NCBI GenBank assembly: GCA_030295235.1 | Contig: AP026125.1 | Span: forward strand, 558,001 to 622,000 | DNA length: 64,000 bases | DNA from: Fistulifera solaris | Lineage: Eukaryota > Bacillariophyta > Bacillariophyceae > Naviculales > Stauroneidaceae | Reading direction: 5' to 3' | Shown here: piece after piece, positions 1 to 11,059 of the stretch | Numbering within the stretch: the stretch's first letter is position 1 | Layout: each line of letters opens with the position of its first letter | Notes under the pieces: generated by a model | The model's input: the letters and a program-made list of their open reading frames with translations, nothing else | The model's database searches: none | What the model was told of the DNA's origin: nothing | Position numbers and translations under genes: made by a program

Positions 1-2
1 TC

Positions 3-3000
3 CGCTCGGAGGACACGCCGCCGCCGCCACTGATCGGAAATATTGTCGAGAAAAGGAGATCCGATCGAACGAAAAATCTACCATCCTCCTCGTCGACTCG
101 CAAACCGTCGCGGTTTGCCATGCAATCGAAAGGTGGTTTTCCTTCTTTGCAGGCACCGTTAGGAAGTTTAGTACAAAAGAACAACAAGTCGTCTAGCAGT
201 AATACGACAACGTGGACGAGCTCGCTTTCTAACACAGATGAAACGGCATCCGAAACAGACCGCATCATGTCACAAATGTCACCGGAGGAAATTCAGGAAT
301 CGATACAAGAACTCCATCAGGTGTTGTCACCCGAAACGATCCAGTTTTTAAAGACTCGGAGGAAACGAAAAGAAACGTGTTCTATACAACCAGTGGCGTC
401 ACCTAATGAAAACAATTTACAAGCGGAACCAACGATTCCGTCGAACGAGACTCAGAACGAAAAAGAACGCGTAGCAAACTTGCTGGCTTCGGTTCGGAAT
501 CACGATGACATGGATACGTTGTATCGACAAGAAATGGGCTCAGATTTAGTGATAGAACAAGGAAAGAGCGAGTTTCAGACCGCCTGTGAACTTCTTCGAT
601 CGTCTGTGCCCCGTCAAAATCTGTGGGCAGTCCGTCATTTGGAGAATGTGTTGCGGGAGGCCACAAGTGTTTACTGTCTTGGAACTGAAAATGCCAACAA
701 GTGGCCGTATCCGACGTTACTACCCGTATCGCTACGTTGTTTGCTGGATATGTCTCCGTCCACCGTGGTAGGTGCGCCAATACAGATTTATGCACTGGGA
801 GCGTTGTTCTATCTGACCAGTATCCGCGTACCGGTGGATTATGTTGTGTATGATGTGTCGACTGGAGATCTACGACCAACGGCAGCTCATCTCTATTCCG
901 AATATTTCTTAGACGATGCGGTGCCGGCGTCGACCTATACATATGCAACGACGAATAGTATGCAGCCTTTATCTGTTTCCGAATCGACAGTCGCGTATGC
1001 CACTTCTTCGTCCACGACGAGTGCACAAGACGATGGGGAAGCCTTTCTTCGAGATCCCCTCTGGACGTTGCTTTCGCGCATGAGAATCATTCCGTGGCTT
1101 GCCAATTATTTGAGATCCGATATTTCGCCCACCAATGTACGCACAGTAATAGGATTGTTGGTTTTGCTGGTGCAACGTTCTCCTGGAGCTGCCACTGCTG
1201 TCGTTCAGCATCCCACCTTATTGACGAATCTGATGACAAAAGACGCCGGTTCCACCATCATCCTTCAGAGTGTGGCAGCACGACAGTCAAGAGATACGGC
1301 TTGTCATCTGGCTATGTCGGACCAAATCATACAAGATCTAGTTTCCTTTACTGAGTCCGAGCCTTCGGCAAGCGATCCCAAGCGCTGTAAATGGACGATG
1401 GTACTGTGGCGAACATTGCTGCGATACGGCTTGGCATTGGACGCTCTGCCAACGGTTCTCAATTTGGCCGCACGGCATGTTACCTTGGGGTCCGGTTTGA
1501 GCTGTTATTTCTTTTCGGCCTTTTCAGTGCTCACGAATTGTATCGTTGCAGCAAACAAGTCACCGAGAAATAATGAACGAATTGTTTCAAACGATAATCG
1601 CGCATTACTTGCGAACGCAGCTGCATGGTTGTCAGCTAGTCGGCGCCAGGCTCTTCGTCACATAGAACGTGCGGAGGATAACTGGCTCAAAAACACTACC
1701 TTCAATGATTTAACATCTTTAGAGAAAGCTAAGTTCTACGCTTCCGTTTTCCGGTTTTTGGCGGCGTGGACAAGAATGTGCGAGAGTCTCGCTTCCGACC
1801 AGAGAGACGGAGAATTTAAGGCCGAAGATCTGACAGAATCGGAAGAAAAGTTGTGGATCAATGCCGTGTCAAAGTGCTTAGAGTACGACAGCTTACGAGA
1901 GCTGACGAGAAGATCTTTAACGGGAATGTTTGACGGCCAGCGTTATTCTTCGGGTTGTACGGTGCACGATCTTTCCATCGAATCAGCAGCGTGTTCGTTC
2001 ACGGAATCGCTCTTGGAACTTTTATCAACATTGACCAGGCACGACGACAACACGCCCGATACCGTTTCGTCAATGAGATCGATTCACGACCAAATTAGAG
2101 AAATCCGACGGCAAGAGTTTGGTGAAGTGAACTCCCAACGGTCATCAAGAAATTCTTCTATTCGGGATGGAAGGAGTCGGCAATACTGGTTGAATCGAGC
2201 GCACTCATCTTATCTCAAGTTTGTCTCGTCACGAGGCTGGGATTTAAGTGACGACGAAAGAGCAAGTGTTACAGTTTGCTTGCTTAATGTTATCGGGCGA
2301 CTGGACATTGGAGAAGAAAGCATTGCGGCTATTTTATTCAGCTGTGACAACCTGTTGCGTCCGACGTCTCAACATTCCAGTAGCCCTTCGGTCATCTCCA
2401 GCTGGTTTGTACGGTGCCTTTGTTCGACGCCACAAAGGCGAGCTCAGCTAGATCATAGCTTCAAACTCCGAGGAGGGTCTGGGATTTCGGCTGACAAAGT
2501 TGGTCCGTTCGAACTGCAAACCCTATTGAGTATTTCGACGTTTGCGGCATCTGCTACCGACAATCTACTTCCGCTCGGCAGTAACTGGCTTTGGAAAAGT
2601 TTGGCGGGTAGTGTTCTTGATAGTGATGCTGCTGGTGAGGCTCTCCTTGTGCTGATAAGCACACTCGGACTGTCCTGTGAGCTCGAAGCTCTCGACATAT
2701 TCCAAAAGAGTTCCTGGGGATCGGCTAAAAGTGCGGGGTGTAGGATGTATTATGTTATGAATTTATTTCTGAAAAGTGAAGACATTTTAGCCGATGAGAG
2801 AATTCAGACTTTGGCAATAAAGTTCATGGATCTCTTGTTCAAAAAGTGCACTGATGTGAACTTTATTGTTGGTTTTGCCGAAGAATGCGAATCGCACAAT
2901 TCAATTAACGACCAATCTGGCGATAAGTCGGAACTCGGCGAAGAATCAAATGAGTTTCAGCAGCTTTCGAAGTTGATAGACCCGCCTGTGGGACGCGAGG

Positions 3001-3602
3001 AGACCTTTACTAAGTCTCAGATCCGCTCTCTGCAATCCTTTGTAAATGACATATGCGACTCTTTTGTCGAGTATGGGGCGCAATTCGAATTCGGTAGGAT
3101 GTGCATGAGTTTCCTTTTCTCGGCGTATTTTCCGTCAAGAATCAAATGCGAGATAATTCAGCGACTGAGAGGCACCTTACACCTGATCACCGTAGAGAAC
3201 GAAAGAGACTTGGAGAGCTATCTTAAACGATGTCTTCTTGGTGGCGTACCGTGCAGGGATGGCTCGGATCGTGACACCGCTGATATTTTGGACGCTGCAG
3301 CTTCCATATTGTCGCAGAAAGATACTGCTTTGAATCAGTCTGAATTCGTGACGAGATGGGCCATTGCAATATTAGTGCGCGATGTGACAGGCTGCTTCCT
3401 AGCTGGTGAAAACGTGCTTTCTTGTCGTCGAAGAGTACTGGCTCTTCGCAAGGATTACGTTCACGCTATATTGGCAGTGTCGAAGCCTTGGTCAAAACCA
3501 ATGGCGAGGTGGATGATATTATTTCTTTTAGCACAACTTTGCAACTGGAGAACACTACCAACGGTTTCGATTCTGTGGAAGCTCATTGGGATCATATGCT
3601 AG
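3..3602 (+). CDS. RPAP1: RNA polymerase II-associated protein 1 (RPAP1-like), 5' end outside window
   Basis: RPAP1 proteins help assemble and import RNA polymerase II. The frame is open from the window edge, and before the first in-window ATG (120) it reads PPPLIGNIVEK, like the conserved start of RPAP1, so the true start lies upstream. An RPAP1_N-type motif follows at about 265-375 (MSPEEIQESIQELHQVLSPE, then a basic KTRRKRK), then an RPAP1_C-type block at about 505-660 (QNLWAVRHLENVL). The remaining ~950 residues are helical and repeat-like, as in the family. The last ~50 codons (after about 3410) are unusually hydrophobic; another frame there gives a more ordinary acidic tail ending at 3619, so the 3' end may be mis-framed. 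The stop lies 14 nt from the convergent neighbour. Confidence 0.82.
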   Translation, partial: RSEDTPPPPLIGNIVEKRRSDRTKNLPSSSSTRKPSRFAMQSKGGFPSLQAPLGSLVQKNNKSSSSNTTTWTSSLSNTDETASETDRIMSQMSPEEIQESIQELHQVLSPETIQFLKTRRKRKETCSIQPVASPNENNLQAEPTIPSNETQNEKERVANLLASVRNHDDMDTLYRQEMGSDLVIEQGKSEFQTACELLRSSVPRQNLWAVRHLENVLREATSVYCLGTENANKWPYPTLLPVSLRCLLDMSPSTVVGAPIQIYALGALFYLTSIRVPVDYVVYDVSTGDLRPTAAHLYSEYFLDDAVPASTYTYATTNSMQPLSVSESTVAYATSSSTTSAQDDGEAFLRDPLWTLLSRMRIIPWLANYLRSDISPTNVRTVIGLLVLLVQRSPGAATAVVQHPTLLTNLMTKDAGSTIILQSVAARQSRDTACHLAMSDQIIQDLVSFTESEPSASDPKRCKWTMVLWRTLLRYGLALDALPTVLNLAARHVTLGSGLSCYFFSAFSVLTNCIVAANKSPRNNERIVSNDNRALLANAAAWLSASRRQALRHIERAEDNWLKNTTFNDLTSLEKAKFYASVFRFLAAWTRMCESLASDQRDGEFKAEDLTESEEKLWINAVSKCLEYDSLRELTRRSLTGMFDGQRYSSGCTVHDLSIESAACSFTESLLELLSTLTRHDDNTPDTVSSMRSIHDQIREIRRQEFGEVNSQRSSRNSSIRDGRSRQYWLNRAHSSYLKFVSSRGWDLSDDERASVTVCLLNVIGRLDIGEESIAAILFSCDNLLRPTSQHSSSPSVISSWFVRCLCSTPQRRAQLDHSFKLRGGSGISADKVGPFELQTLLSISTFAASATDNLLPLGSNWLWKSLAGSVLDSDAAGEALLVLISTLGLSCELEALDIFQKSSWGSAKSAGCRMYYVMNLFLKSEDILADERIQTLAIKFMDLLFKKCTDVNFIVGFAEECESHNSINDQSGDKSELGEESNEFQQLSKLIDPPVGREETFTKSQIRSLQSFVNDICDSFVEYGAQFEFGRMCMSFLFSAYFPSRIKCEIIQRLRGTLHLITVENERDLESYLKRCLLGGVPCRDGSDRDTADILDAAASILSQKDTALNQSEFVTRWAIAILVRDVTGCFLAGENVLSCRRRVLALRKDYVHAILAVSKPWSKPMARWMILFLLAQLCNWRTLPTVSILWKLIGIIC

Positions 3603-3615
3603 AAGCACGGCTTAG

Positions 3616-4068
3616 TTAAAGTAACGAGAAGGCCGATGAAACTGTCATGTATTTTACTGTATTTTTTAAAGTTGTATAGAACATGTACCCGTGTATCCGT
3701 TTTTTATTTAAAAATCCTTTGCGAATGTTAGAGCCTTTCAGAGCTCGACGAGTGAGAGTCCCCCTTGTATCATCTTCTTGATAAAGCTTGGTATCGTCTT
3801 TGTGATCCTCTCGGACGCGCGGTTTGCAAGTGACCGAGCAAAACGTCTCCTCTCGTCCACAACAATCAAAATCAGTCTCGCATCTTCCCCCTATTTTCAC
3901 ACAAGTTTGAAGAAAAGGAACCGACGAAGGTGCATCCGAAGTGGTTACCTCCTCTTTGATGGAACTTGGCTGCTGAGATGCTGTCGACGGTGCGGCCGAA
4001 GGGAAACCGATGAGTTGTCCTTCCACAGCACTCGTCCCCAGAAGACCCACGAGAATACACAACAACAT
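3616..4068 (-). CDS. small secreted cysteine-knot-like peptide precursor, function unknown
   Basis: A 150-residue protein starting at an ATG, the first after an in-frame stop. It begins with a signal peptide (MLLCILVGLLGTSAVEG), followed by a Ser/Pro/Thr-rich spacer to about residue 50. A compact six-cysteine block then has spacing C-x6-C-x5-CC-x6-C-x3-C (residues ~57-82), the pattern of inhibitor cystine knot (knottin) folds. A charged tail with RR and KKR sites follows, possibly a processing region. Knottins elsewhere serve as protease inhibitors, defence peptides or channel ligands; nothing here shows which, and no toxin role is claimed. The last ~40 residues are low-complexity and the true stop could differ. 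Convergent with RPAP1. Confidence 0.6.
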   Translation of the reverse strand: MLLCILVGLLGTSAVEGQLIGFPSAAPSTASQQPSSIKEEVTTSDAPSSVPFLQTCVKIGGRCETDFDCCGREETFCSVTCKPRVREDHKDDTKLYQEDDTRGTLTRRALKGSNIRKGFLNKKRIHGYMFYTTLKNTVKYMTVSSAFSLL

Positions 4069-4805
4069 TCTCGTGCGAAGCGAAATAAAGTAGCCACGAC
4101 TGCTTTTTTTGTGTCATTTTTAATGTGCTATTCGGTAGAATTTGAAGTAATTATGGCCGAAACATTTGAATGGAATGAAAAGTGTTGGAAATGTGCGCCA
4201 TTCGTATCCTTTTTCACTCCACTCCGATTTCGGCTGGCGCGCAATATCCCAAATGGTACTAGACATTAAGTAGTGAAACTGTATATGTCCGTTCATGCGT
4301 TAAGGAACGCTGGTATTACGAAAATCAATCGCTAATTGAAAACCAATAAAAATCAACGGATATAAAGTTGTTTTATATATATTTGGACATTAGCTTGATT
4401 TTGTCTACTCTACACGAAGAAGTAGAAAAGTCTTCGCCTTTGAATTGACCGAAACCTTGACCGAAACTCCCTCCACGCACGAACGAACGCCAAACCGAGA
4501 TCTTTTTATACTGGATCAGAGTGTAGACGAAAAAAGCGGAACGGTATTGGAGTATTGTCCATAGTGTCGTGGGAAATTGAAGCATCATCGACTGTTTGGA
4601 TAGGAACAAGATCGAGCACAATCGAACAACAGCCCGGGCCGTGTTTCCACCACGCATGTGGCGGCCATTGCGTTCGGAACCATTCGCATCGAAATTTTTT
4701 CCTGTGTTGGCTCGAACGAAATTTTTGAGACAGTCGCACAATTTTTGGCAACTGTTTCTTGTCCAGCGAACACATCCTTTCTCATGATACTTTTTAGATA
4801 ATACA
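4069..4805. other. intergenic, no supported gene
   Basis: This lies between the secreted peptide gene and the FKBP-MsrA gene. Short open stretches exist on both strands (for example 4596-4787 on +, 4585-4806 on -), but none resembles a known protein. The plus-strand one is in frame with the downstream gene but stops 19 nt before its ATG. The 3' part presumably holds divergent promoters. Confidence 0.5.
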
Positions 4806-5830
4806 ATGAAAAGAAGAATACGAAATGGTGATATTGTCACAATCGACTTGGACTTGAAGCCGGAAAACGGTTTTGTGCCAGAGCCTTTGTTTGACTCTTC
4901 GGGACGAATATCGTTGGTGGTGGGATGGGGCAACTATTTACCCGGTGTTCACGAGTTGTTGTTGGGTTGTCGCGTTGGCGACAACGTCCAAGATGTCTCC
5001 ATTGACGCTGGATACGGGGAGCGAAGCGACGATCTCATTTTGCGGTACCACGAGACCAAATCAACAAGTTAATGAAGAATTGGAAACCGGGTCAGCAACT
5101 TGTCTTGGGTGGTGCACCGGTCGAAGTGCTGTCGTATGATAAAGAGAGAGTCGTGATTGATGCGAACTCTTCACTGGCTGGCTCTAGTTATCTCTGTAGC
5201 TTCACTGTCGTTGCTGTGGACAAAGCGTTTGAGAAAAATTCATTTCAGGAAAGAGATGATGATGTTGTTATCATACCAGTTGGTAGGAAAACGAGTACCG
5301 ACGAAATTACTCTATCCAAGTCGTGTCCAGACCGTTATCAGGTCGCCACTTTTGCTTTGGGATGTTTTTGGGGAGCCGAGCTGGCGTTTATGCGGACACC
5401 CGGTGTTCTTTCGACGCGCGTTGGATATTCGACCGGCTGGCAAAAGAAACGTGAAACTGTCATGGTTGTATTTGACGCGGAGGTTGTTTCTTTTGAAAAT
5501 CTTGTCAAGATTGCTTTGAGCAGGTCTTGGGAAGCACAAGATGCGTTTACCAACGCTACGTTATCCCAGAATGCTGAGAAGGATGATTTTGGTTTGGTCG
5601 ATTTGTTCGGGCAAGACGAAAACAGTGAAGTGTACGCGAACGCAATTTACTACAGGAATGAGGGACAGCGAGTTGCAGCGCGCAAAGTGCTAGAAACGGC
5701 GCGATACAAGGTGGATTTGCTTCCCGCGCGTACCTTCCATGACGCGGCCGAGTCCGATCAGCAATATCTCTACAAGGGCGGCCAGAGCACTCGAAAGAAT
5801 GAACGAATCAAAATAAGATGTTATGGATGA
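4806..5830 (+). CDS. FKBP (SlyD-like) prolyl isomerase fused to peptide-methionine sulfoxide reductase A-like domain, one frame break
   Basis: The N-terminal part (4806-5040) is an FKBP/SlyD-type peptidyl-prolyl isomerase with GNYLPGVHELLLGCRVGD and DAGYGERSDDLI. The frame then breaks, and the SlyD pattern resumes one frame over as VPRDQINKL... followed by DANSSLAGSSY (to ~5230). One extra T in the TTTT run at 5038-5041 joins the two into 341 residues. From ~5340 comes an MsrA-like domain with the catalytic-cysteine motif FALGCFWGAELAF and YYRNEGQ near the end. The usual MsrA block containing TGHAE is missing, replaced by a short KKRETVMVVFDAE segment, so reductase activity is uncertain. MsrA repairs oxidised methionine; an attached isomerase/chaperone could present substrates (inference). 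The start is the first ATG after a stop at 4785-4787. Confidence 0.78.
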
Positions 5831-6151
5831 ACGAGCCGCACTGGAAGGTTTCTGTATCAATAGATGCATAAATTGTTTATAGAACTAACATAGAATGATA
5901 TTCATATCGAGCAAAAGGATTGACGTTAGCCCCAAAAACCATGAGTTGTCATGTCGGTACAATTTGAATGAATTTTAGTGTACAGGAGTACCACGTCCTG
6001 CGTGCGCACATTTTTTTCGACTTTTTTCCTCTTCGCGTTTTCCACCATTCACTTTCGGCACATCACACGGAAAGTATTTCAACGAACAACAACGACTTGT
6101 CTAAGATACCTGCTGTTGTTGCTTCTAAGTTTCAATTGACTATCGTAACTC
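5831..6151. other. intergenic, tandem-gene spacer
   Basis: 321 nt between two plus-strand genes. It should contain the 3' end of the FKBP-MsrA gene and the promoter of the eEF3-like gene. No motif or ORF is supported. Confidence 0.5.
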
Positions 6152-8577
6152 ATGTCTCTTTTGGAACCACCTACTAAGCTCTTGAAGCTGCTTCATGACT
6201 CGTTGCCGAAAGACTCTTCTTTATCGGAAGGCGATGAGATTTTGGCCTACACCGCCTTTCTCGCGGCCGGATTGGTAGAACTCCAGGAATTTGAAGTTGC
6301 AACCTGGAAAGAAACCTTAACTCCGTACTTGGAACAAATCGGATACTCGGAAGACGTTGCGGAAGAGTATTGTTACAAAACGCAGAAAGAGTTCTCCGAC
6401 GAGGACGATGCCAGTTCGTACGGTGAGCCGGAGGAAGGCGTGGAAGAACTTTGTAACATTCGTTTCAATCTCGCTTACGGTGGTAAGATTCTGCTACATC
6501 AAACGAAGCTCCGTCTTTTGAGAGGACGCCGATATGCGGTAAGTCAAAATGCCAAGCAGGACGACACGGGCTTTTTGTCGTCTCACAACCTGGTTCTAAA
6601 ATTCAAGTTGGTGGGACAAAATGGAGTGGGAAAAACCACACTCATGAACGCCATCAACAACGGCAAGCTTGAGGGATGGCCGGATCATCTCGTCACGGCG
6701 TATGTGGACAGTGGTTCCAACGTCGATCCTGCCTACGAAAGCTTGCTGGTCTTACCACACCTCATGGAGTCTACCAAGTGCTCGAAGGAAGTCTGCATGG
6801 CGAAATTGAGAGAATTAGACTTTACGGATGCCATGATGGAAGGAAACATCGGGTCCCTCTCGGGAGGTTGGCAGATGAAATTGCGACTGGTCCGAGCTGT
6901 CCTCATTAACCCAGACATTTACCTCATGGATGAGCCGACAAATCACTTGTCCGAGTCCGCTGTCAAGTGGCTCACGGACTATTTGGTTTCCTTGGATCAC
7001 CAGACGGTGGTCACTGTGTCGCACGACACGACATTCTTGGAAGCGACATCTACCGATGTCATTCATTATGAGCAACGAGATGTTTGGGGTCCCTACCGTA
7101 GGCTCGTACATTACAAAGGGAAAATGAGTGAATTTGTCAAGAAACAACCTCAGGCAAAGCACTACTTTGAGCTTGCTTCGACGGATGCTCTGAAGTTAAA
7201 CTTCCCCGAGCCAGGTCGCCTTGAGGGTGTTCGTACATCCACTCAAAAATTTTTGGAGATGGAAAACGTTGACTTTCGTTATCCTGGCAAAGAAAAGAAC
7301 CAGTTGACGGGGATCACATTGAAGATGAGTCTTTCGACTCGAGTCGTTATCCTTGGTGCGAACGGAGCTGGTAAAACGGTAAGAGATCTTTTGCTGCCTC
7401 ATCGTTATTCGATGGAGCCCGAAAGACTAACACCTTTTTCTTAATAAAAGACTCTCGTCAAGATGATCGTGGGAGAAACCGTTCCATCGAACGTTGGAAT
7501 GTGCAAATATTACATCCACCCCAACTTGCGTGAGTGATCAACATGATTTTGTGTGTTGATTATATCAATGTGAACAACACTCTGATTTGACTTGAATTTC
7601 TCTCTTCAGGAATCGCCTATGTTGCTCAGCACGCCTTCTATCACGTTGAACAGCACATGGAAGAAAGCCCCGTTGCATACATCCAGTGGCGTTTTAAAGA
7701 TGGTTGGGACAAAGAAAAGATGGAGAGTGAAGCGTATAGAATCCCCGAGGACGAGCAAAAAGCGATTGATGATTTTGGAATCGAAGGCATTTGGAGTCGC
7801 CGTATGCGTGCCGGTCAATTGGAATACGAAGTGAAGAAGAGAAATGTCCGTGAGAAAGACAACAAGTACTATACGCGAGACGAGTTACTTGCTCTTGGTT
7901 TTGAGCATTTGATCAAACAGACAGATGAAAAGATTGCTTCGAAAGAAGCTGGTCTCGATCTTCGCCCTGTCACCACGTCCGAAATTCAAAAGCACCTCGA
8001 TGGATTCGGTCTTCCTCAGGAGTTCGGAACGTACGGGAAGGTTCGCGGGCTATCGGGTGGCCAAAAAGTTAAGCTTGTCTTGGCTGCTGCATTTTGGACC
8101 AATCCCCATCTTGTTGTTCTGGATGAACCTACAAACTTCTTGGACCGCGAGGCGTTGGGGGCTTTATCCGAAGGATTAAATGCTTGGGGTGGGGCTGTTC
8201 TGATGATTTCTCACAACAAAGAATTCTACAGCTCTGTCTGCAAAGAAGAATGGCACGTTGCTGACGGTCAGCTCTCCATTAGTGGAGTCTCAACAGAACG
8301 AGAGATGAAAGCGGTTGCCCGCAAGAAAAAATTCGAAAAGGAAGCCGGTAGTGATGAGATTCTTGACAAAGCGGGGGGAAACACGAACACCGATGGAGAT
8401 AAGTACAAAGACGCTACTGTTGACTTTTGGGGCAAGACAGTCAGTAAGAAAGATGCCCGTCTATACGAAAAGGCGAAGAAGAAGGGAGATGTAGCAACGA
8501 TGAGAAAGATTTTGCAAATTCCTCCCGGCAAGGTCATGCCCGGACAAGAGGAACTCGGCGACGGGAAGAGTGCCTAA
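6152..8577 (+). CDS. eEF3-like ABCF ATPase lacking the HEAT domain (3 introns)
   Basis: Two ABC ATPase domains of the elongation factor 3/New1 type, which release deacyl-tRNA from ribosomes. Domain 1: ELCNIRFNLAYGGKILL, Walker A GQNGVGKTT, signature LSGGW, Walker B IYLMDEPTNHL, switch VSHD. Linker: PEPGRLEGVRT. Domain 2: GANGAGKTT, a chromodomain-like insertion (HMEESPVAYIQWRFKDGWD to ~7980), LSGGQKVKLVLAA and LVVLDEPTNFLD. Three GT-AG introns fit: 6539-6607 (69 nt, in frame without a stop, so easily missed; removal gives RRYA-LVGQNG), 7379-7450 and 7530-7609. The spliced product is 734 residues against ~1040 for fungal eEF3: only ~130 residues precede domain 1, so the long HEAT region is absent. 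The basic C-terminus (KKFEKEAG, KKKGDVATM) resembles the ribosome-binding tail of the family. Confidence 0.9.
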
Positions 8578-8647
8578 TGGAAATTCAAACTCCAGCAAAA
8601 TCAAATAATTGGTTTAATCTTTACATAGTCTCTAATATGAAAACAGT

Positions 8648-10759
8648 TCATGATATTGACCCAGGGACATAGCTCCCGTTGAGACTCCCTGCAACAGGCG
8701 TTTCCATTTCTAATAAGGCGCTTCGATCCTGTGAGATCTCGTAGGTACCGACTTCGGAGGACAAAGACGTGTCTGTATGTAATAAGTGATTCGTCAAAGT
8801 TTCCCTTGTTGGTCGGTTTTGTGAACTTGGCCAATCGCGCCGTATTGTATAGTAAGTCATCGCGCCGAACGAAAACAATAAAACAACAATGGTTGCAGAA
8901 GTCATTGCTCTAAGTTCTCCCTTGAAATGCGAGCCAATTTTTGTGACTGAATTATACACAGGGATGTTCTGAACCAACGCATACGACACTGCTCCTCTCA
9001 CTCCCGCAGAAAAAAGAATCAACTGAGTTCTCTTGTCTAGGTAGACTTTTGTGCTTGAATTTGCAAAGTCGTAGAAAGTCCCCGAATCCCGAGAAGCGGT
9101 CACATACCGCCAACATCTTCCAATGTGTCCCTCTACGTCGAACCATACACACGCGTTTACGACCAAACTGAGACATATCACCATTCCAGCTCGACTTGTG
9201 ACACACGCTATAATACCCGACATCATTAAAATGAAATCGCCTTGTTCATTGAACAGAAAAAGGCCAAGATAGGCGAATATTGCAGTCTCCATGAGCGTCG
9301 CAACCACTTCGGAGAAAAAGTGAACATGCTTTCTGGATTTGGAGTGAATGTGACCGCGTCCCGAAAACGCTCTTGTCATAGCATCCTTAAATTGTTCCAT
9401 TGCCGGTTCTAAAGGCGGCGCCTCATCGGAGGAATGTCGAAGTTGCATGTATTCCATTCGTTCACCCTCCTCAGTTTGATGACCGCCAACAACAAAATAA
9501 TCCATCATAAACCCCATCACCATGATGGAAATAATACCTGATAAGCCAACTCCGTCCGCGATATAGTAGGGTACGAGAGCCCACATGAAGAAAAAGACCC
9601 ACTTCAGCCACTGCTGTCTGCTTTCCTTGAAGTAACCAGAAATACAAGGTAGCCATTGCACCAGACATTACGCCAACCAAAAACGAGCCCGACGTCACGA
9701 AAATAAAGTCTTTCAGCGTGTCATGGATTGTCGCCACATCCACCACGTCCGTGTCTCCCATGTGTCGAACCAAGCTGTCAAACAGAACAATCGAGACCCC
9801 GTCATTCAGCAACGATTCTCCGAAAATCAGGGTAAAAGAGTATCCGTCTGACTCACGCCCACGCTAACTAAAATACTAAGCGTGGCAACGGGGTCAATGG
9901 AGCTCATGAGTGCTCCGAACAAAAGTGAATCCAAAAGTGGCAATGAGGGACCCATCGACCACTTGGACAAGTAATAAGTAATAAACCCAATCGCCGCCGC
10001 ACTGAGACCCGTACCGAAAATGGCAAAGGACAAGATCGGGAAGAGATCACGCCGAAAGGCTCGCTTATCAATGCAGATAGATGCTTGAAAGATGATTGGA
10101 GGCAAGAGAATTTGCAAGAAAAGATCATTGTCAAAGGCAAATCGATCCCTCACAACGTGACCTAATGTCAAACGCATGAGTCCGCCCGTGACGGCTCCCA
10201 CTAGGATGCACACCCCCGCGTTGGGTATCCACGGCACCCCCATCATGAGAATGACACTGCGCATAAAGCCACAAACCACCAAGACACTGACGACTGCCAG
10301 CAAACGGACCGCATCCAAATGCGTTTCTTGACAATTTTTCTCGTAATATTCCGATATGCTTTGACAACATTCCCAATTGTGATAGTCGTCATCAATTCTG
10401 GAATGATTATCGTCGCGCAAAACGGGAAATGTCTGCGTTTCGTCCTTACAATCCGCCGTCTTGAAGGCATCCATGAAAGCTTCACATTCATCGTTGGTAT
10501 CGGTGGTACCGTTCAAAAATTTCCAAATAAATTTCCGACAAATTTCATCCCGGGTGACATCGTCAGTAATATCATTGTCGACTTGTAGTAGTTCGACAAA
10601 ACGATGACTCATGGAAACATGATAGCGTTGCACGGACATCGATGAACTCTGGTGCCAGTTTTTCACGGCGCGGAGCACAATGGCCGCGAAAGCGAGACTG
10701 ATTGCGGACCACATCCATGATCGCGCTTTGAAAGAATCATTGTGAATATTGATGCTCAT
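8648..10759 (-). CDS. Na+/H+ exchanger (SLC9/CPA1 family), two frame breaks
   Basis: Membrane antiporter that exchanges Na+ (or K+) for H+. From the ATG at 10759: one membrane segment, a ~110-residue hydrophilic loop with several Cys, then the transport core. Core motifs: FLQILLPPIIFQASICI, FGALMSSIDPVATLSIL, LIFGESLLNDGVSIVLFDS, YYIADGVGLSGIISI and FSAGVRGAVSYAL. The frame breaks twice: at the run 9834-9837 (one base short; repair gives TLIFGESLLND) and at 9591-9595 (one base extra; repair gives AEVG then FFMWALVPYY). With both corrected the protein is 703 residues. A cytosolic tail of ~90 residues ends in Ser/Thr-rich sequence. The stop is 70 nt from the convergent eEF3-like gene. The cellular membrane (plasma or endosomal) cannot be decided. 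Confidence 0.87.
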
Positions 10760-11059
10760 GTTTGTGTAATCCAAGAAAGAAACTCAACGCACGACTCAAT
10801 GCGTGTGACCTTCGTTCGAAAGAATGGATTGCCGCAAGTGTTGTTCGCGCCGAATACTTGCAGTAGGATTGCTGGCGGTGTACTATAAAAATCTAAGCAC
10901 TCAAGCTTGCAAAGACAGAAGCTCTTTTCAAAATAAATGTGCTTTTGCTGATGCATTATGCTCTATTCTTTTTTTGGCTTGCCGCGTGCGGCAGTGTCCA
11001 GACTTTTTCCTTGAAACATGAGTAAACCTGGTAAAAGGACAAGTTTCAAAATATTATTT
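10760..11059. other. intergenic, upstream of NHE and next to satellite array
   Basis: 300 nt between the exchanger start and clear satellite repeats. It should include the exchanger's promoter. Fragments such as GTGTCCAGACTTTTTCC near 10990 look like decayed satellite sequence. No gene seen. Confidence 0.45.

Noticed and set aside
403-1026. 207-codon minus-strand frame inside RPAP1
   Set aside because: It lies opposite the conserved RPAP1 region and shows no known features.
4373-4933. 186-codon minus-strand open frame overlapping the FKBP-MsrA start
   Set aside because: It is antisense to a recognisable FKBP domain and has no domain or leader of its own.
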